64,000 nt of DNA from Echinicola arenosa (GTDB lineage: Bacteria > Bacteroidota > Bacteroidia > Cytophagales > Cyclobacteriaceae), in assembly GCF_014841125.1 (NCBI RefSeq), contig NZ_JACYTQ010000003.1, forward strand, positions 248,001 through 312,000, written 5' to 3'. How positions within the stretch are numbered: the first letter of the stretch is position 1; each line of letters opens with the position of its first letter. The notes below the pieces were generated by a model that was not told the origin of the DNA, did not search any database, and worked only from the letters and a program-made list of their open reading frames with translations. Shown here in pieces: positions 45,836 to 54,376 of the stretch. The translations under genes were made by a program, and so were the position numbers.

Positions 45836-48457
45836 ATGGAGGAATACCTTTACAGATTACCCTTATTGGATTTTGATATTTACAATGATCAGGCTGTCAA
45901 TGATAATTATGGGAGAATATTGGATGCAGTATCTTTGTCCTCAAGGTCATTTTATCATGCTATAAAGGAAAAAACCTTAGATGAATTATCTGTAAAGGAA
46001 AAGAAAGTACTCAGGAAATATTTATTACGAGGGAGATATCGACCCATACCCTTTGGAAAATGGGCAGGTGTTGGTTTAGGTAAGTGGACGAATGCATCCC
46101 AATTACCCCCAATAAACACCCTTGAATATTCAGGCATTTGTACCGTTCATGATGATTTTTCTTGCAGAAAGACGCAAGAAAAGAGGAGCTCTTTAAACCC
46201 ATTTTTGTACAAGGTCAAGAAAGGTTTTGTATTGTGGGAATTGATCTCCGAAGAAGAAAGGTGGGGAGAGGTTTTTCTACAGGAGGGAAGGATTTTGAGT
46301 TTAATCAATAAGTACTTGGAGGAGGAGAAGGTAATTGATTTTAGTGGTTTTAATCAATTGTTTGATGCCCAAATACCTTATGGATCAATACAGACAATTT
46401 GGGAAGAACTGCATTTGTCTGGTTTTTTGATTGAAGAAAATCAAACAGTAAAAGCTACAGCAAAAGAAGCACCACGATCCAAAGGAGGAAATGAATTTAT
46501 ATTCAGTAAGCTAAATGGCAATCTAAATCAAACAGCTTCAATCAAGGCTGTAGTAAAAATGGCTTATGAAGAATTGGGCGCTTTGATGCAGCCCATGTCA
46601 TCTGCATTTTTGGATAAATTTAAGTCTGTCTATTTTTCCACTTACGATGATCGTTTTGTGCCCTTGAAAAAACTCCTTGAACCTTATTCCAAAGTGCATG
46701 ATTTTTTAGTCCATCCTGATGATGCTATGGAGAAGGAAGGTAATCATGAAAATGGTGTATTGAATCCCTATTTAGGCTTGAGTGGAAAAGCTTATCATGA
46801 AGTCGTGGACCTCAGCGAATTTATTAAAGCTAAAAGGTGTGAGGTATCGCATCATTTAACTGTTTTATATCGCTTAGGAGAAAAAAACAGTATTGTTCTG
46901 GATGATATGGTAGGGGATAGGTCCTTTGGGATTTTGGGCAGGTTTACCCATGATACGGAAATTTTTAAATATGCTAAGCAAATAGGTAGCTCCTTGACCA
47001 TGGACGGTGATGTGATATATGCAGATGTCTGCTATGAAGAGAATCCAAAGAATAATTATTTGACAGCCCACAGAAATATTTTAAGCTATAAGATAGATAT
47101 GATGGGAAATAGTGTAGGAAACCTTCACTTGAATGATCTTTATATAGGGTTTGACCAGACTAGAATAGTATTATACCACATTAAACTAAAGAAAGAGGTC
47201 GTGCCTGTTTTCCAGCATGTTCTAAATAGAAATTTAATAAGTCACCCCATTGCCCGTTTATTGTGGGAAATGGCCCATCAAAATGTGCTTTCGTTAAAAT
47301 TTAATCAGGAAGTCCCTCCTCATGTCAAATACCTGCCCAGATTAATCTGGAAGGAAATTATTTTATGCCCAGCCAAATGGTTGTTGCATTACCGACCCGT
47401 CAAAGATTTTAGGGGTATTAGAAAGGAAATTGAAAAAAGGAAGCTACCCAGGTACTTACTTATTGGTGAAATGGATCAGGAACTATTGATAGATATTGAG
47501 GATCCGCTTTCAGTTGATATTTTATTGGATGAACTGAAAAGCAGGAAGGAATTATGGGTGAAGGAATGTATATGGATCAAGAACAGATCCTATTTCCAAA
47601 AGGACAGCCCATTGTTTCCTCAATTTCTGGTAACTGTTGAAAAGAAAGAAAGGCCGAGATTGGAACAGGTCAATTTTAATCCGATCGAAGTAAGAGAAGA
47701 GGATTGGGCCGTTGTATATGTTTATCTCTCTCAACAGCTGGTACTGGATTTTTTAGTGAATGAATTAGCTTCTTTTTTGGATAGAGTGGAAAGGTACCAC
47801 GGCGTAGAACAATGGCATTACCTATGTTACCGTGATCCAAATTATCATCTCAGATTACGTTTTAAACTTTCTGATATCAATAGGGCTTCCTTTGAAAAAG
47901 ACCTGTATTTGTTCCTTAAGGAAAGCAATGAAGTGATATCCTTTTGTCCCAGGGATTACTATCCAGAGTTGTTGAAGTATGGTGCAAAGGGGATAGCGGT
48001 GTCAGAAAAGTTATTTGCGCTGGAATCAAAATTTTTATTGATGTCCAGTAATTCCCTTCTTTTGGAAGATGAGGAATATAGGCTTGTTTTTGTGGTTAAG
48101 GTGATTGTATGCTTACTCAAAGACAAGTGGAAATCATGGTACCCGTATTTGGTAAACTTTGTAAAGAAAATACTTTTGGAAAGAAGGAAATATTTCAAAA
48201 GGTGGTCAGAGGGTATTGATTTTAATGAGGAAAATATGAGCGTAGAGGAGTTACGGATATTCGTGGCCGGTTACCTTAACATGATGGGGAATCATAGCAA
48301 ATTGGAACATAATGATGAACAACAAATTTCTCTGGCAAGGAATCATTTTCATATGTTCATCAATAGACTTTTTCCTGAAATCAATTCTAACAGTACCGAA
48401 GATTTTGTGTGGTACTGTGTGTATGGGGAATTGGGTAGAATGGTACATAAAGTATGA
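45836..48457 (+). CDS. LanB-type lantibiotic dehydratase with SpaB C-terminal domain
   Basis: 873-residue class I lanthipeptide/thiopeptide dehydratase. The N-terminal two thirds matches the glutamylation domain (RLPLLDFDIYN at the start, YLLRGRYRPIPFGKWAGVGL). From about residue 617 the elimination domain (SpaB C / thiopeptide-type) appears with EEDWAVVYVYL and the hallmark YRDPNYHLRLRFKL at about 664-677. The enzyme uses glutamyl-tRNA to dehydrate Ser/Thr of a leader peptide. It is shorter than NisB-type enzymes (about 1000 aa) but has both halves on one chain. No LanC cyclase, ABC exporter or protease is adjacent. Convergent with the LytTR regulator, 82 bases away. AT-rich relative to neighbours. 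Confidence 0.87.
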   Translation: MEEYLYRLPLLDFDIYNDQAVNDNYGRILDAVSLSSRSFYHAIKEKTLDELSVKEKKVLRKYLLRGRYRPIPFGKWAGVGLGKWTNASQLPPINTLEYSGICTVHDDFSCRKTQEKRSSLNPFLYKVKKGFVLWELISEEERWGEVFLQEGRILSLINKYLEEEKVIDFSGFNQLFDAQIPYGSIQTIWEELHLSGFLIEENQTVKATAKEAPRSKGGNEFIFSKLNGNLNQTASIKAVVKMAYEELGALMQPMSSAFLDKFKSVYFSTYDDRFVPLKKLLEPYSKVHDFLVHPDDAMEKEGNHENGVLNPYLGLSGKAYHEVVDLSEFIKAKRCEVSHHLTVLYRLGEKNSIVLDDMVGDRSFGILGRFTHDTEIFKYAKQIGSSLTMDGDVIYADVCYEENPKNNYLTAHRNILSYKIDMMGNSVGNLHLNDLYIGFDQTRIVLYHIKLKKEVVPVFQHVLNRNLISHPIARLLWEMAHQNVLSLKFNQEVPPHVKYLPRLIWKEIILCPAKWLLHYRPVKDFRGIRKEIEKRKLPRYLLIGEMDQELLIDIEDPLSVDILLDELKSRKELWVKECIWIKNRSYFQKDSPLFPQFLVTVEKKERPRLEQVNFNPIEVREEDWAVVYVYLSQQLVLDFLVNELASFLDRVERYHGVEQWHYLCYRDPNYHLRLRFKLSDINRASFEKDLYLFLKESNEVISFCPRDYYPELLKYGAKGIAVSEKLFALESKFLLMSSNSLLLEDEEYRLVFVVKVIVCLLKDKWKSWYPYLVNFVKKILLERRKYFKRWSEGIDFNEENMSVEELRIFVAGYLNMMGNHSKLEHNDEQQISLARNHFHMFINRLFPEINSNSTEDFVWYCVYGELGRMVHKV

Positions 48458-48538
48458 TGTGCTTTGGTTGAGGAAAGAGGGGTTTAGGCGATTATAGTGC
48501 ATAAATTATATTTTATTTATGGCGAGGGGAACCATGCT

Positions 48539-49273
48539 TCATATGGTTTTACTTTTTGTCAATGAATGTATATTTTTCCTGAAAGTTTCTCCAATCGGAA
48601 CCGTTAGGTTTTTTTCTGCCAATATTATTTCCCTAGATGAAATACTCTTTATATTATCAAGATTCACCAAGTAGGATTTGTGTACTCTAATAATACCCGT
48701 ATTGGTAAGGATCCTTGAAAGTTCTTCCATGCTTAAGTTAGAGGTATATTTAAAGGTTTTGGTGAAGATGTCAGCATAATGCCCTGAGGCTTTTATGAAC
48801 ATGATGTCATTGGTGTTGATTTTAATATAAGCATAACCTTTATTGGCCTTTACGAAAACATAGTCAGGATTCGGAGAAGTGTCCAGGTTCAATCTTCCAT
48901 ACTGTGGAGCGTGGTTATTGACTTTGAAGAGTGCTTTTGATAATTTATGGATAGAAATAGGTTTAGATAGAAAGTCCAGTGCATCGACTTCAAATGCTTC
49001 CCGGGCATCTAATGGATGCCCACTGGTTAGGATGACTGGAATATTTTTACTTTTAATTATTCCAGAAAGAACAATACCGTTGAAACCTGGCATATGTATA
49101 TCTATGATCAATACATCTGGAGAGGAAATTTCACAAAGTTCCAGTACCTGATCCGGATTGGTGGTATAAAATATTACTTCTGCATTTGGGGTTTCCTCAA
49201 TTAGTTTTTTTAAAATATCAAGGGCAGGCTTTTCATCATCCACTAGACCGATTTTAATGTGCTGTGTATTCAT
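48539..49273 (-). CDS. LytTR-family response regulator
   Basis: 244 residues from the ATG at 49273 (MNTQHIKIGLVDDEKPALDI). Receiver domain about 1-120 with the acidic pair DDE, phospho-acceptor in VLIIDIHMPGFNG and LSKPIS Lys. LytTR DNA-binding domain about 140-240 (IMFIKASGHYADIFT, IIRVHKSYLVNLDNI). Its start overlaps the kinase gene end by 20 bases, so the two are translationally coupled. Probably regulates the neighbouring LanB gene or a peptide gene; inference from position. Confidence 0.9.
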   Translation of the reverse strand: MNTQHIKIGLVDDEKPALDILKKLIEETPNAEVIFYTTNPDQVLELCEISSPDVLIIDIHMPGFNGIVLSGIIKSKNIPVILTSGHPLDAREAFEVDALDFLSKPISIHKLSKALFKVNNHAPQYGRLNLDTSPNPDYVFVKANKGYAYIKINTNDIMFIKASGHYADIFTKTFKYTSNLSMEELSRILTNTGIIRVHKSYLVNLDNIKSISSREIILAEKNLTVPIGETFRKNIHSLTKSKTI

Positions 49274-50336
49274 AATCCAAGGATAAATAAAGGTCAAAAT
49301 CTGATTTAGTTTTATTATGAATCAATTTAAATTTGTCAGGGAAATAGAATTCCAATATTTCGATAATCCTATTTATTCCGGAACCCAAGCTACTATGAGG
49401 GGATGGGTTTATTTTGTTTTCAATAAGCATGGAGAATGTAAGTCTTCCGGGGAGTTGATTATTATTTCTTAAAGAAAAGGTCAATCTTGCTGGGGTATTT
49501 ACATCATTAAAATCGCCATGCTTATAGATGTTTTCTACCAGGCTCAGCAAGGCCATTCTTGGGATAAATAGTTTTTTGGCTATGTTATGGTCAATATTGC
49601 TGGATATGATGATTGGTAATTCTTCTTGTTGCCTTCTTTTTTCGAGGTTAATATAGGTGACCGTCATATTTAGTTCTTCGGATAAATTGCCTTCGGAGGA
49701 TATTACACCATATTTAATAAGCTCCGAAAGTTCGACCAACCAATCGGAAAGATCTCTTGATTTGGTGAATAAAGCAGACCTAAAAGAGTTTAATGAATTA
49801 AAGAGGAAATGCGGACTTAGTTGGCCTTTTGCAAGGTCAAGTTTTGCTTTTAGGGTTTCATTTTTTGCTTGTAGATTCTGGTTTTTCATGAGGACTGAGA
49901 AAATTATAAACCAAAAACCAAAAGAAAGGAGTCCAAAATATATTACTCTCCAGAACTCTGCGATGAGCAGTTGGTTCCAGTTATATTGAATTTCAGTCAA
50001 GGATATTGTAAGAAAGAGTTTGAGACAGCTTATCAGGGACAGCGATGCAATGATGGTCAACGAAGTCCAAATTTTGCTTTTGTCACGGTAAAGGGAAACC
50101 CATAGGATAAGTGGGATGGAATAGAAGATAAACAGTATATAAATAATGTTTAAAATTACGTAGGGCCAGTGAATTGAAGTGTTTTCAAAAATCATCACAG
50201 AGATAAAGTCCAGCAATAGATAGACGGACCAGGCAATGAAATGCCATCTGATATTTTTCAGGAATATGTGATGTAAAATATTGTTTGAGTAGGTCATAGC
50301 TGTGTTTGTGTTTTTGTGGTTTTCTAAAATGTTCAT
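49254..50336 (-). CDS. LytS-type sensor histidine kinase
   Basis: 360 residues from the ATG at 50336 (ATG at 50342 is also possible). Four membrane segments in the first 150 residues (FIAWSVYLLLDFISVMIF, YVILNIIYILFIFYSIPLIL, LTIIASLSLISCLKLFLTI, VIYFGLLSFGFWFIIFSVL), a short coiled coil (QNLQAKNETLKAKLDLAK), the His-kinase box LSPHFLFNSLNSF with the phosphorylated His, and an ATPase domain (LVENIYKHG, LGSGINRI). Typical partner of LytTR regulators. The sensor has no large extracellular domain, suggesting a membrane-borne or peptide signal. Confidence 0.9.
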   Translation of the reverse strand: MNILENHKNTNTAMTYSNNILHHIFLKNIRWHFIAWSVYLLLDFISVMIFENTSIHWPYVILNIIYILFIFYSIPLILWVSLYRDKSKIWTSLTIIASLSLISCLKLFLTISLTEIQYNWNQLLIAEFWRVIYFGLLSFGFWFIIFSVLMKNQNLQAKNETLKAKLDLAKGQLSPHFLFNSLNSFRSALFTKSRDLSDWLVELSELIKYGVISSEGNLSEELNMTVTYINLEKRRQQEELPIIISSNIDHNIAKKLFIPRMALLSLVENIYKHGDFNDVNTPARLTFSLRNNNQLPGRLTFSMLIENKINPSPHSSLGSGINRIIEILEFYFPDKFKLIHNKTKSDFDLYLSLDYEYTAH

Positions 50337-50367
50337 AACCATTAGCTTTTGTTAAAAATAAAAGCCT

Positions 50368-50523
50368 ATGATTAAACCAGAAGATGTTCGGGGATTCGAC
50401 ATCAAAAAACGAAATAAGAATCCCAAGCCTTCAAAATTCAGTGTTCCGGCCAGCTCTAAAAGTGTTGTTTTTCAGAGTATTTTCAGGGAATGTAAAACAA
50501 CTATTACAGGTGCTGGCTTATAA
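50368..50523 (+). CDS. candidate small peptide, possible RiPP precursor (weak)
   Basis: 51-codon frame, MIKPEDVRGFDIKKRNKNPK at the start and SVVFQSIFRECKTTITGAGL at the end. It starts 31 bases from the divergent kinase gene. The second half is rich in Ser/Thr with one Cys, and FDIKK faintly recalls the FNLD-type leader box of class I lanthipeptides. A competing 73-codon frame (50384-50605) overlaps it, so neither may be real. A terminator follows at 50671-50700. I would not call it a precursor without homologues. Confidence 0.25.
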   Translation: MIKPEDVRGFDIKKRNKNPKPSKFSVPASSKSVVFQSIFRECKTTITGAGL

Positions 50524-50670
50524 AGTTATGAAGGTTTTTCTGCAGGAGATCCACTTTGAACTGTTGAACCAGTCCAGATATCTCCATAAAAAACAACACA
50601 TGTAGTTACAAACTATTTGATTTACCGGATCGAAATTCCGGTTGGGTAATGAAAAGCCCCAGAAAAACTG
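50524..50670. other. short gap before the shared terminator
   Basis: Contains only the tail of the competing plus-strand frame noted above. Nothing else is supportable. Confidence 0.3.
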
Positions 50671-50708
50671 AGCAGGAAGGTCATGCATTTTCTTCCTGCT
50701 ATTTTTAT
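50671..50708. terminator. bidirectional terminator
   Basis: 9-bp perfect stem AGCAGGAAG / CTTCCTGCT with a 12-nt loop, T-rich on both strands (ATTTTTAT on plus, CAGTTTTTC on minus). Lies at the end of the minus-strand gene at 50719. Confidence 0.7.
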
Positions 50709-50718
50709 GGTACAGCCT

Positions 50719-50916
50719 TTACCGAATGTATTCCATTACCTTTTCTACTGGGATACCATGAAAAGTTGCATATTCCTCAAAGGTCACCACCTGGTGGTCT
50801 GTTTTATTATAGTAATTTTTGATCTTTGAAAGAAGTCCGTAAGCATAACTTTTGCTTCTACCTGTAATAAACATGATATCCTGGGCGTATATTACACTAC
50901 GCTCGGTTTTTGTCAT
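50719..50916 (-). CDS. small conserved Bacteroidota protein, helix-turn-helix-like
   Basis: 65 residues: IYAQDIMFITGRSKSYAYGL, then a basic stretch LLSKIKNYYNKTDHQVVTFE and EYATFHGIPVEKVMEYI. It resembles small Bacteroidota proteins with two short helical units (a first recognition-like helix and an EF..FTGIP element), often regarded as putative DNA-binding proteins. Function unproved. Single gene at the left edge of the repeat island. Confidence 0.6.
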   Translation of the reverse strand: MTKTERSVIYAQDIMFITGRSKSYAYGLLSKIKNYYNKTDHQVVTFEEYATFHGIPVEKVMEYIR

Positions 50917-51385
50917 TAAAAAGATTTAACGGAATTATGGTTACAAAATAGTTTGTTGTGCGACAGCTTGACATTTTGGCGGAGCATGTCGGCAAGGGAA
51001 TAAAAATTGCTTATTCATCGTCCTTTGATTAAATATTACTTTCTTCATATATTTTAGGTGAAATACCTAAAAGTTTGCTATTAATATAAGTATTTAAATT
51101 TATTCATGTTAACAAATTGTTAAATACAAGTAGAAATACGGTGTCGTTTCTGGGTTTTCCATATGGATTTATCAATTGTTTTTATGCCTATTTTGAAACT
51201 ATTGGGTAGGTGATGTTTTTCTATAGTACTTTGGGAAGTTCCACCGTCCTTAGCAAGTAAGGACTCTTATGTTATTGGAAACTGCATCTCCTTTACTTTT
51301 GTAGAACTGTATAATCGGTTAACTGTTTTTTGGATGTTGGGTATGACAAATGGCCTTTTGGGGTGAATGATGTTATTCGGTAGCA
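50917..51385. other. non-coding left part of the repeat island
   Basis: AT-rich upstream region of the 50719 gene, then degraded fragments of the island repeats (for example CTTTACTTTTGTAGAACTGT near 51291). No gene. Confidence 0.4.
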
Positions 51386-52312
51386 GGACAGGTTTTAGAC
51401 AAAATATGTAACAACCTAGCTTAAAGGTAGGAAGGAAACCTTTCCTTACTTTTTGTCCCCTAAAGTAATTCGGGACGGGCTTTATACACAAAAAGTAACA
51501 ACCTAGCCTAAAGGTAGGCAGGAAACCTCAAGCCAGAAATAAAGCTTCTGCCCTCATGCCCACCGCTGGCTCGCATTTCTGGCAGCCTGCCGCACCTGTT
51601 TAAATTAATCTAGGGACGCATATAGGTAATCAACAGGGGAAGTATTCCACTTTACCAAGAGGTGCAGCATAAAATCATCGTAATATAATGAATGCTATGC
51701 AGGAGGGCGCGTTAGTGGATGCAAATCCGGGCCGGCGTTCGGCCATGCGGGCTGAAGGTTATTTGCATCTTGATCTTTTTGGTTCGTTTTTGGATCATAG
51801 CCAAAAATGAACAATACCAAAACAGCAGAGATGCTGGACTGACTGGGGTAGGTTTGCGTTGGAAGATTGATGAAAGTGGCTGAGTCGGAGACATCTCCCT
51901 TACTTTTTGTCCCCGAAAGTAATTCGGGACGGGCTTTAGACACAAAAAGTAACAACCTAACCTAAAGGTAGGCAGGAAACCTCAAGCCAGAAATAAAGCT
52001 TCTGCCCTCATGGCCACCACTGGCCCGCATTTCTGGCGGCCTACCGCACCTGTTTATACTATTCTGGAGAGGAGGTGAGCTTGAATCATCACCTTTTTAT
52101 AATTGCTATCAAGGTTTATGGGGATCGGGTCTGCGTCCGAATATGGATGAAAGTGGCTGAGTCGGAGACGTCTCCCTTACTTTTTGTCCCCGAAAGTAAT
52201 TCGGGACAGGCTTTAGACACAAAAAGTAACAAAAAAGTCAAGCCAGAAATAAAGCTTCTGCCCTCATGCCCACCGCTGGCTCGCATTTCTGGCAGCCTGC
52301 CGCACCTGTGTG
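51386..52312. repeat. tandem array of two inverted-repeat modules, left of the cassette
   Basis: Module 1 has the arms TTACTTTTTGT ... ACAAAAAGTAA around CCCGAAAGTAATTCGGGAC; module 2 has AGCCAGAAAT ... ATTTCTGGCAGCC around TTCTGCCCTCATGCCCACCG. They alternate as pairs at about 51443-51599, 51900-52050 and 52168-52312. Frames crossing them are repeat-derived and I do not call genes here. Confidence 0.8.
51528..51975. repeat. long direct repeat, copy A
   Basis: About 450 bp nearly identical to 54377-54824 at a constant offset of 2849 bases, with only a few substitutions (for example GGGACGCATA versus GGGACGCGTA, CTATGCAGG versus CTATGAAGG). Together the two copies bracket the three-gene cassette. 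Confidence 0.85.
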
Positions 52313-52319
52313 TCGATAG

Positions 52320-52392
52320 CTGGAGAATTGGGACTGGAGATTGGGGAATGGGGAATAGGGAATTAGGACAGGGACGGGGGACGGGGGAATTG
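52320..52392. repeat. purine-rich G-run tract (second copy)
   Basis: Units GGGGAATGG, GGGAATTAGG and GGACGGGGGACGGGGG; same style as 38055-38225. Confidence 0.6.
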
Positions 52393-52464
52393 TCAAACTG
52401 GGGATTGTTATCGGTTAAATTGTTTAGGGGTTAGGGGCATTACAAATGCCCATGATTTATGGGG

Positions 52465-52481
52465 CCAGATTGCAAATCTGG
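52465..52481. repeat. extragenic palindrome, member 1
   Basis: CCAGATTGCAAATCTGG, preceded by AATGCCCATGATTTATGGGG. First of seven related palindromes in 52.4-55.7 kb. Confidence 0.75.
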
Positions 52482-52533
52482 ACCAGTGGGGGGCTCTCCG
52501 CGACAGCGGATTGGGGCAAGGTGGTATTTAAAA

Positions 52534-52555
52534 AGCAAGGGAGTACTCCCTTGCT
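52534..52555 (-). terminator. terminator of the three-gene cassette
   Basis: Perfect 22-bp palindrome AGCAAGGGAGT / ACTCCCTTGCT. On the minus strand it is followed by a T5 run, 26 bases after the last cassette stop. Confidence 0.75.
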
Positions 52556-52580
52556 TCTGTACACCTTTTAAACTCTCCAG

Positions 52581-52796
52581 TTACTCATCAGTTTTTATTT
52601 CTTTGATTTGAGAGTCCAGCCACTCACGGATGTTTTGCTGCTCAGCTTTGAGCCATATAAACATATCTCTGAGTTCCAATTGGTCACGCTTCATCTGTTT
52701 GATTTCGTGAACCAATAGCTTTAGCAAATACGTGATCACTGCCAGAAGGAAGGAGACCACTGTTTCGGAAATTTCAGGAATGGTCAGCTGATCCAT
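52581..52796 (-). CDS. holin-like small membrane protein, cassette gene 3
   Basis: 71 residues: one membrane helix (about 12-32, ETVVSFLLAVITYLLKLLV) followed by a charged amphipathic tail (HEIKQMKRDQLELRDMFIWL, then QNIREWLDSQIKEIKTDE) likely to form a coiled coil. Size and layout resemble small phage holins or their anchors, but no specific family is recognised. Its start overlaps the end of the DUF5675 gene by 13 bases. Confidence 0.6.
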   Translation of the reverse strand: MDQLTIPEISETVVSFLLAVITYLLKLLVHEIKQMKRDQLELRDMFIWLKAEQQNIREWLDSQIKEIKTDE

Positions 52797-53233
52797 GCTA
52801 CTTTCCTTTGGTACTGTGCTAAGTTCAAAGCCTTGTCGGGAGAGCTCCGCAGTTCTAAAAAGACTTCCTCCTGGGCCATGGCCTGAAAAAGGATTTCTTT
52901 GAGTTTTTCGAACATATGCTTGGATTTGATACCTCTACATTCACCTAAGGCCCTGTTAACAGGAGCTATATTTCCTGGCTTTAGCTTTTTGATATCTGTG
53001 GCAGGAAGGATGGAAATATCCTCCCTTCCCGGGACATTTTTTACCCGCAGGTACCAGCCTTTGGAGGCATCAAAAGCTTTTTCCAAAGGATAAAGTCCTT
53101 CGGGAATACAGGAATTCTGTGGATGATTTCTGTACCATGGCCATTCTATACTTCGGCCGATCCTAAATCCTTCAATGGTGAGGGTACCAATGGTACCCCC
53201 AGGCCAATATTCACGTTCCAGATGAAGTATCAT
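52784..53233 (-). CDS. DUF5675 family protein, cassette gene 2
   Basis: 149 residues with the DUF5675 pattern: GTIGTLTIEGFRIGRSIEWP, W..N....SCIPEGLYPLEK, then VPGREDISILPATDIKKLKP and ALGECRGIKS (the family usually has a GCI/GxC motif here). DUF5675 is found in phages and bacteria; its biochemical role is unknown, sometimes linked to lysis or peptidoglycan modules. No signal peptide. It overlaps gene 1 by four bases (ATGA) and gene 3 by 13 bases, so the three are co-translated. Confidence 0.75.
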   Translation of the reverse strand: MILHLEREYWPGGTIGTLTIEGFRIGRSIEWPWYRNHPQNSCIPEGLYPLEKAFDASKGWYLRVKNVPGREDISILPATDIKKLKPGNIAPVNRALGECRGIKSKHMFEKLKEILFQAMAQEEVFLELRSSPDKALNLAQYQRKVAWIS

Positions 53234-53982
53234 GTTCCCTCTTCTGTAAAAATGATACCGGCTCCATTGTGTGCCCCATTGTTCAGGGTGTAAGTTTTCC
53301 CATTGGTTTCCTGTAGAAACTCAATACCCAGCGCATAGAAATGGTCTGCCCCAGTCAACTGGTTTTTGTCCACCGTAAGTACCAGGTCCGAGACCTCCGT
53401 TTCATCGATAGGATACTCGGCACTGCTTACAATGGCAGACTGTTTGGTCTGTTCGGCAAAGTTGGCACTGGCCGCGACCATGAACATTTTGAAGTGACTG
53501 GCACCATCCGGTTTGGCCAAGTACCTTACAGGTACAAAGGGATTAAAGGTCACTGTAAACTGTGTTCCATTATCCTGCACCGTGTGGTCCACAAAGACGA
53601 GTGATTCAAATACCGATGCAGAACTGAACTGAAAGCCGGTGAACAGGGAAATGTCCCCATCTTCCACTTTACGCTTTCCACGGTCTGAAACCAGATCGGA
53701 TTTCAATACTTTGAGGGTCTGACGGTAAACCCGTGTATGGGTCCTTGCATCCTTGGCCCTGGCGACGATTTCCTGAAAAGCCCTTTTGAGCAATTTGGAA
53801 GCTGAAGCGGCACGGGCAAATTCCGCCAGGTTTTCCCGGGTACGCCTGAACTTTTCATCCTTAAGGATCCGCTCTTTTGTGATCCCTCCTTTTTGTCTGG
53901 CATTATAGCCATTTCTTCCTTTGTAAAAGGTCACATCTCCGATGGTTCCTTCCAGCTTGATAAAACTTGATTGTCTTGCCAT
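53230..53982 (-). CDS. conserved hypothetical protein, cassette gene 1
   Basis: 250 residues, no signal peptide. N-terminal SSFIKLEGTIGDVTFYKGRN and a basic helical middle (GITKERILKDEKFRRTRENL, SKLLKRAFQEIVARAKDART) are followed by a beta-rich C-terminal half (FQFSSASVFESLVFVDHTVQ, FTVTFNPFVPVRYLAKPDGA). I recall this type next to DUF5675 in Bacteroidota but know no function; the architecture suggests a phage- or tail-derived structural protein. Start ATG at 53982. Confidence 0.6.
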   Translation of the reverse strand: MARQSSFIKLEGTIGDVTFYKGRNGYNARQKGGITKERILKDEKFRRTRENLAEFARAASASKLLKRAFQEIVARAKDARTHTRVYRQTLKVLKSDLVSDRGKRKVEDGDISLFTGFQFSSASVFESLVFVDHTVQDNGTQFTVTFNPFVPVRYLAKPDGASHFKMFMVAASANFAEQTKQSAIVSSAEYPIDETEVSDLVLTVDKNQLTGADHFYALGIEFLQETNGKTYTLNNGAHNGAGIIFTEEGT

Positions 53983-54376
53983 AGTATATGGTTTTTAGTT
54001 AAACATGTGGACAAGATGGGGCTTGGAGGAATGGAATGAAATTGAAAGTGGACTATGTGGAAAATAAGGAAAATATGGAATGAATGAGCTTGAAATGTTT
54101 ATAAGTAGTTGTTATTTGTAAATGAATGATTTTGGATTGTTGAACTGGTTGCCTGTAGAACTGTAGGATTGATGGCATTGTAAATGCCCTTTGATTTAAG
54201 GGTCGGGATTTCAAATCTGGACCAGCGTAGTTGCAAATCCCACCCAGCGTGGGGATCGGGGGATTGGGTCTTCGTCCGAATATGGATGAAAGTGGCTGAG
54301 TCGGAGACATTTCCCTTACTTTTTGTCCCCGAAAGTAATTCGGGACGGGCTTTAGCCACAAAAAGTAACAAAAAAG
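53983..54376. other. gap upstream of the cassette
   Basis: Should hold the cassette promoter. Contains palindrome member 2 (about 54201-54220, imperfect: GGGATTTCAAATCTGG), a fragment of the GAGTCGGAGAC repeat at about 54288-54310 and a copy of inverted-repeat module 1 (54316-54370). No gene. Confidence 0.5.

Noticed and set aside
51386-52312. Insertion sequence with transposase in the repeat island
   Set aside because: No transposase, integrase or recombinase reading frame could be found on either strand; only nonautonomous repeat modules are visible.
52075-52434. 119-codon plus-strand ORF in the repeat island
   Set aside because: It runs through inverted-repeat modules and the G-run tract; the same peptide pieces recur wherever the repeat occurs, so it is repeat-derived.
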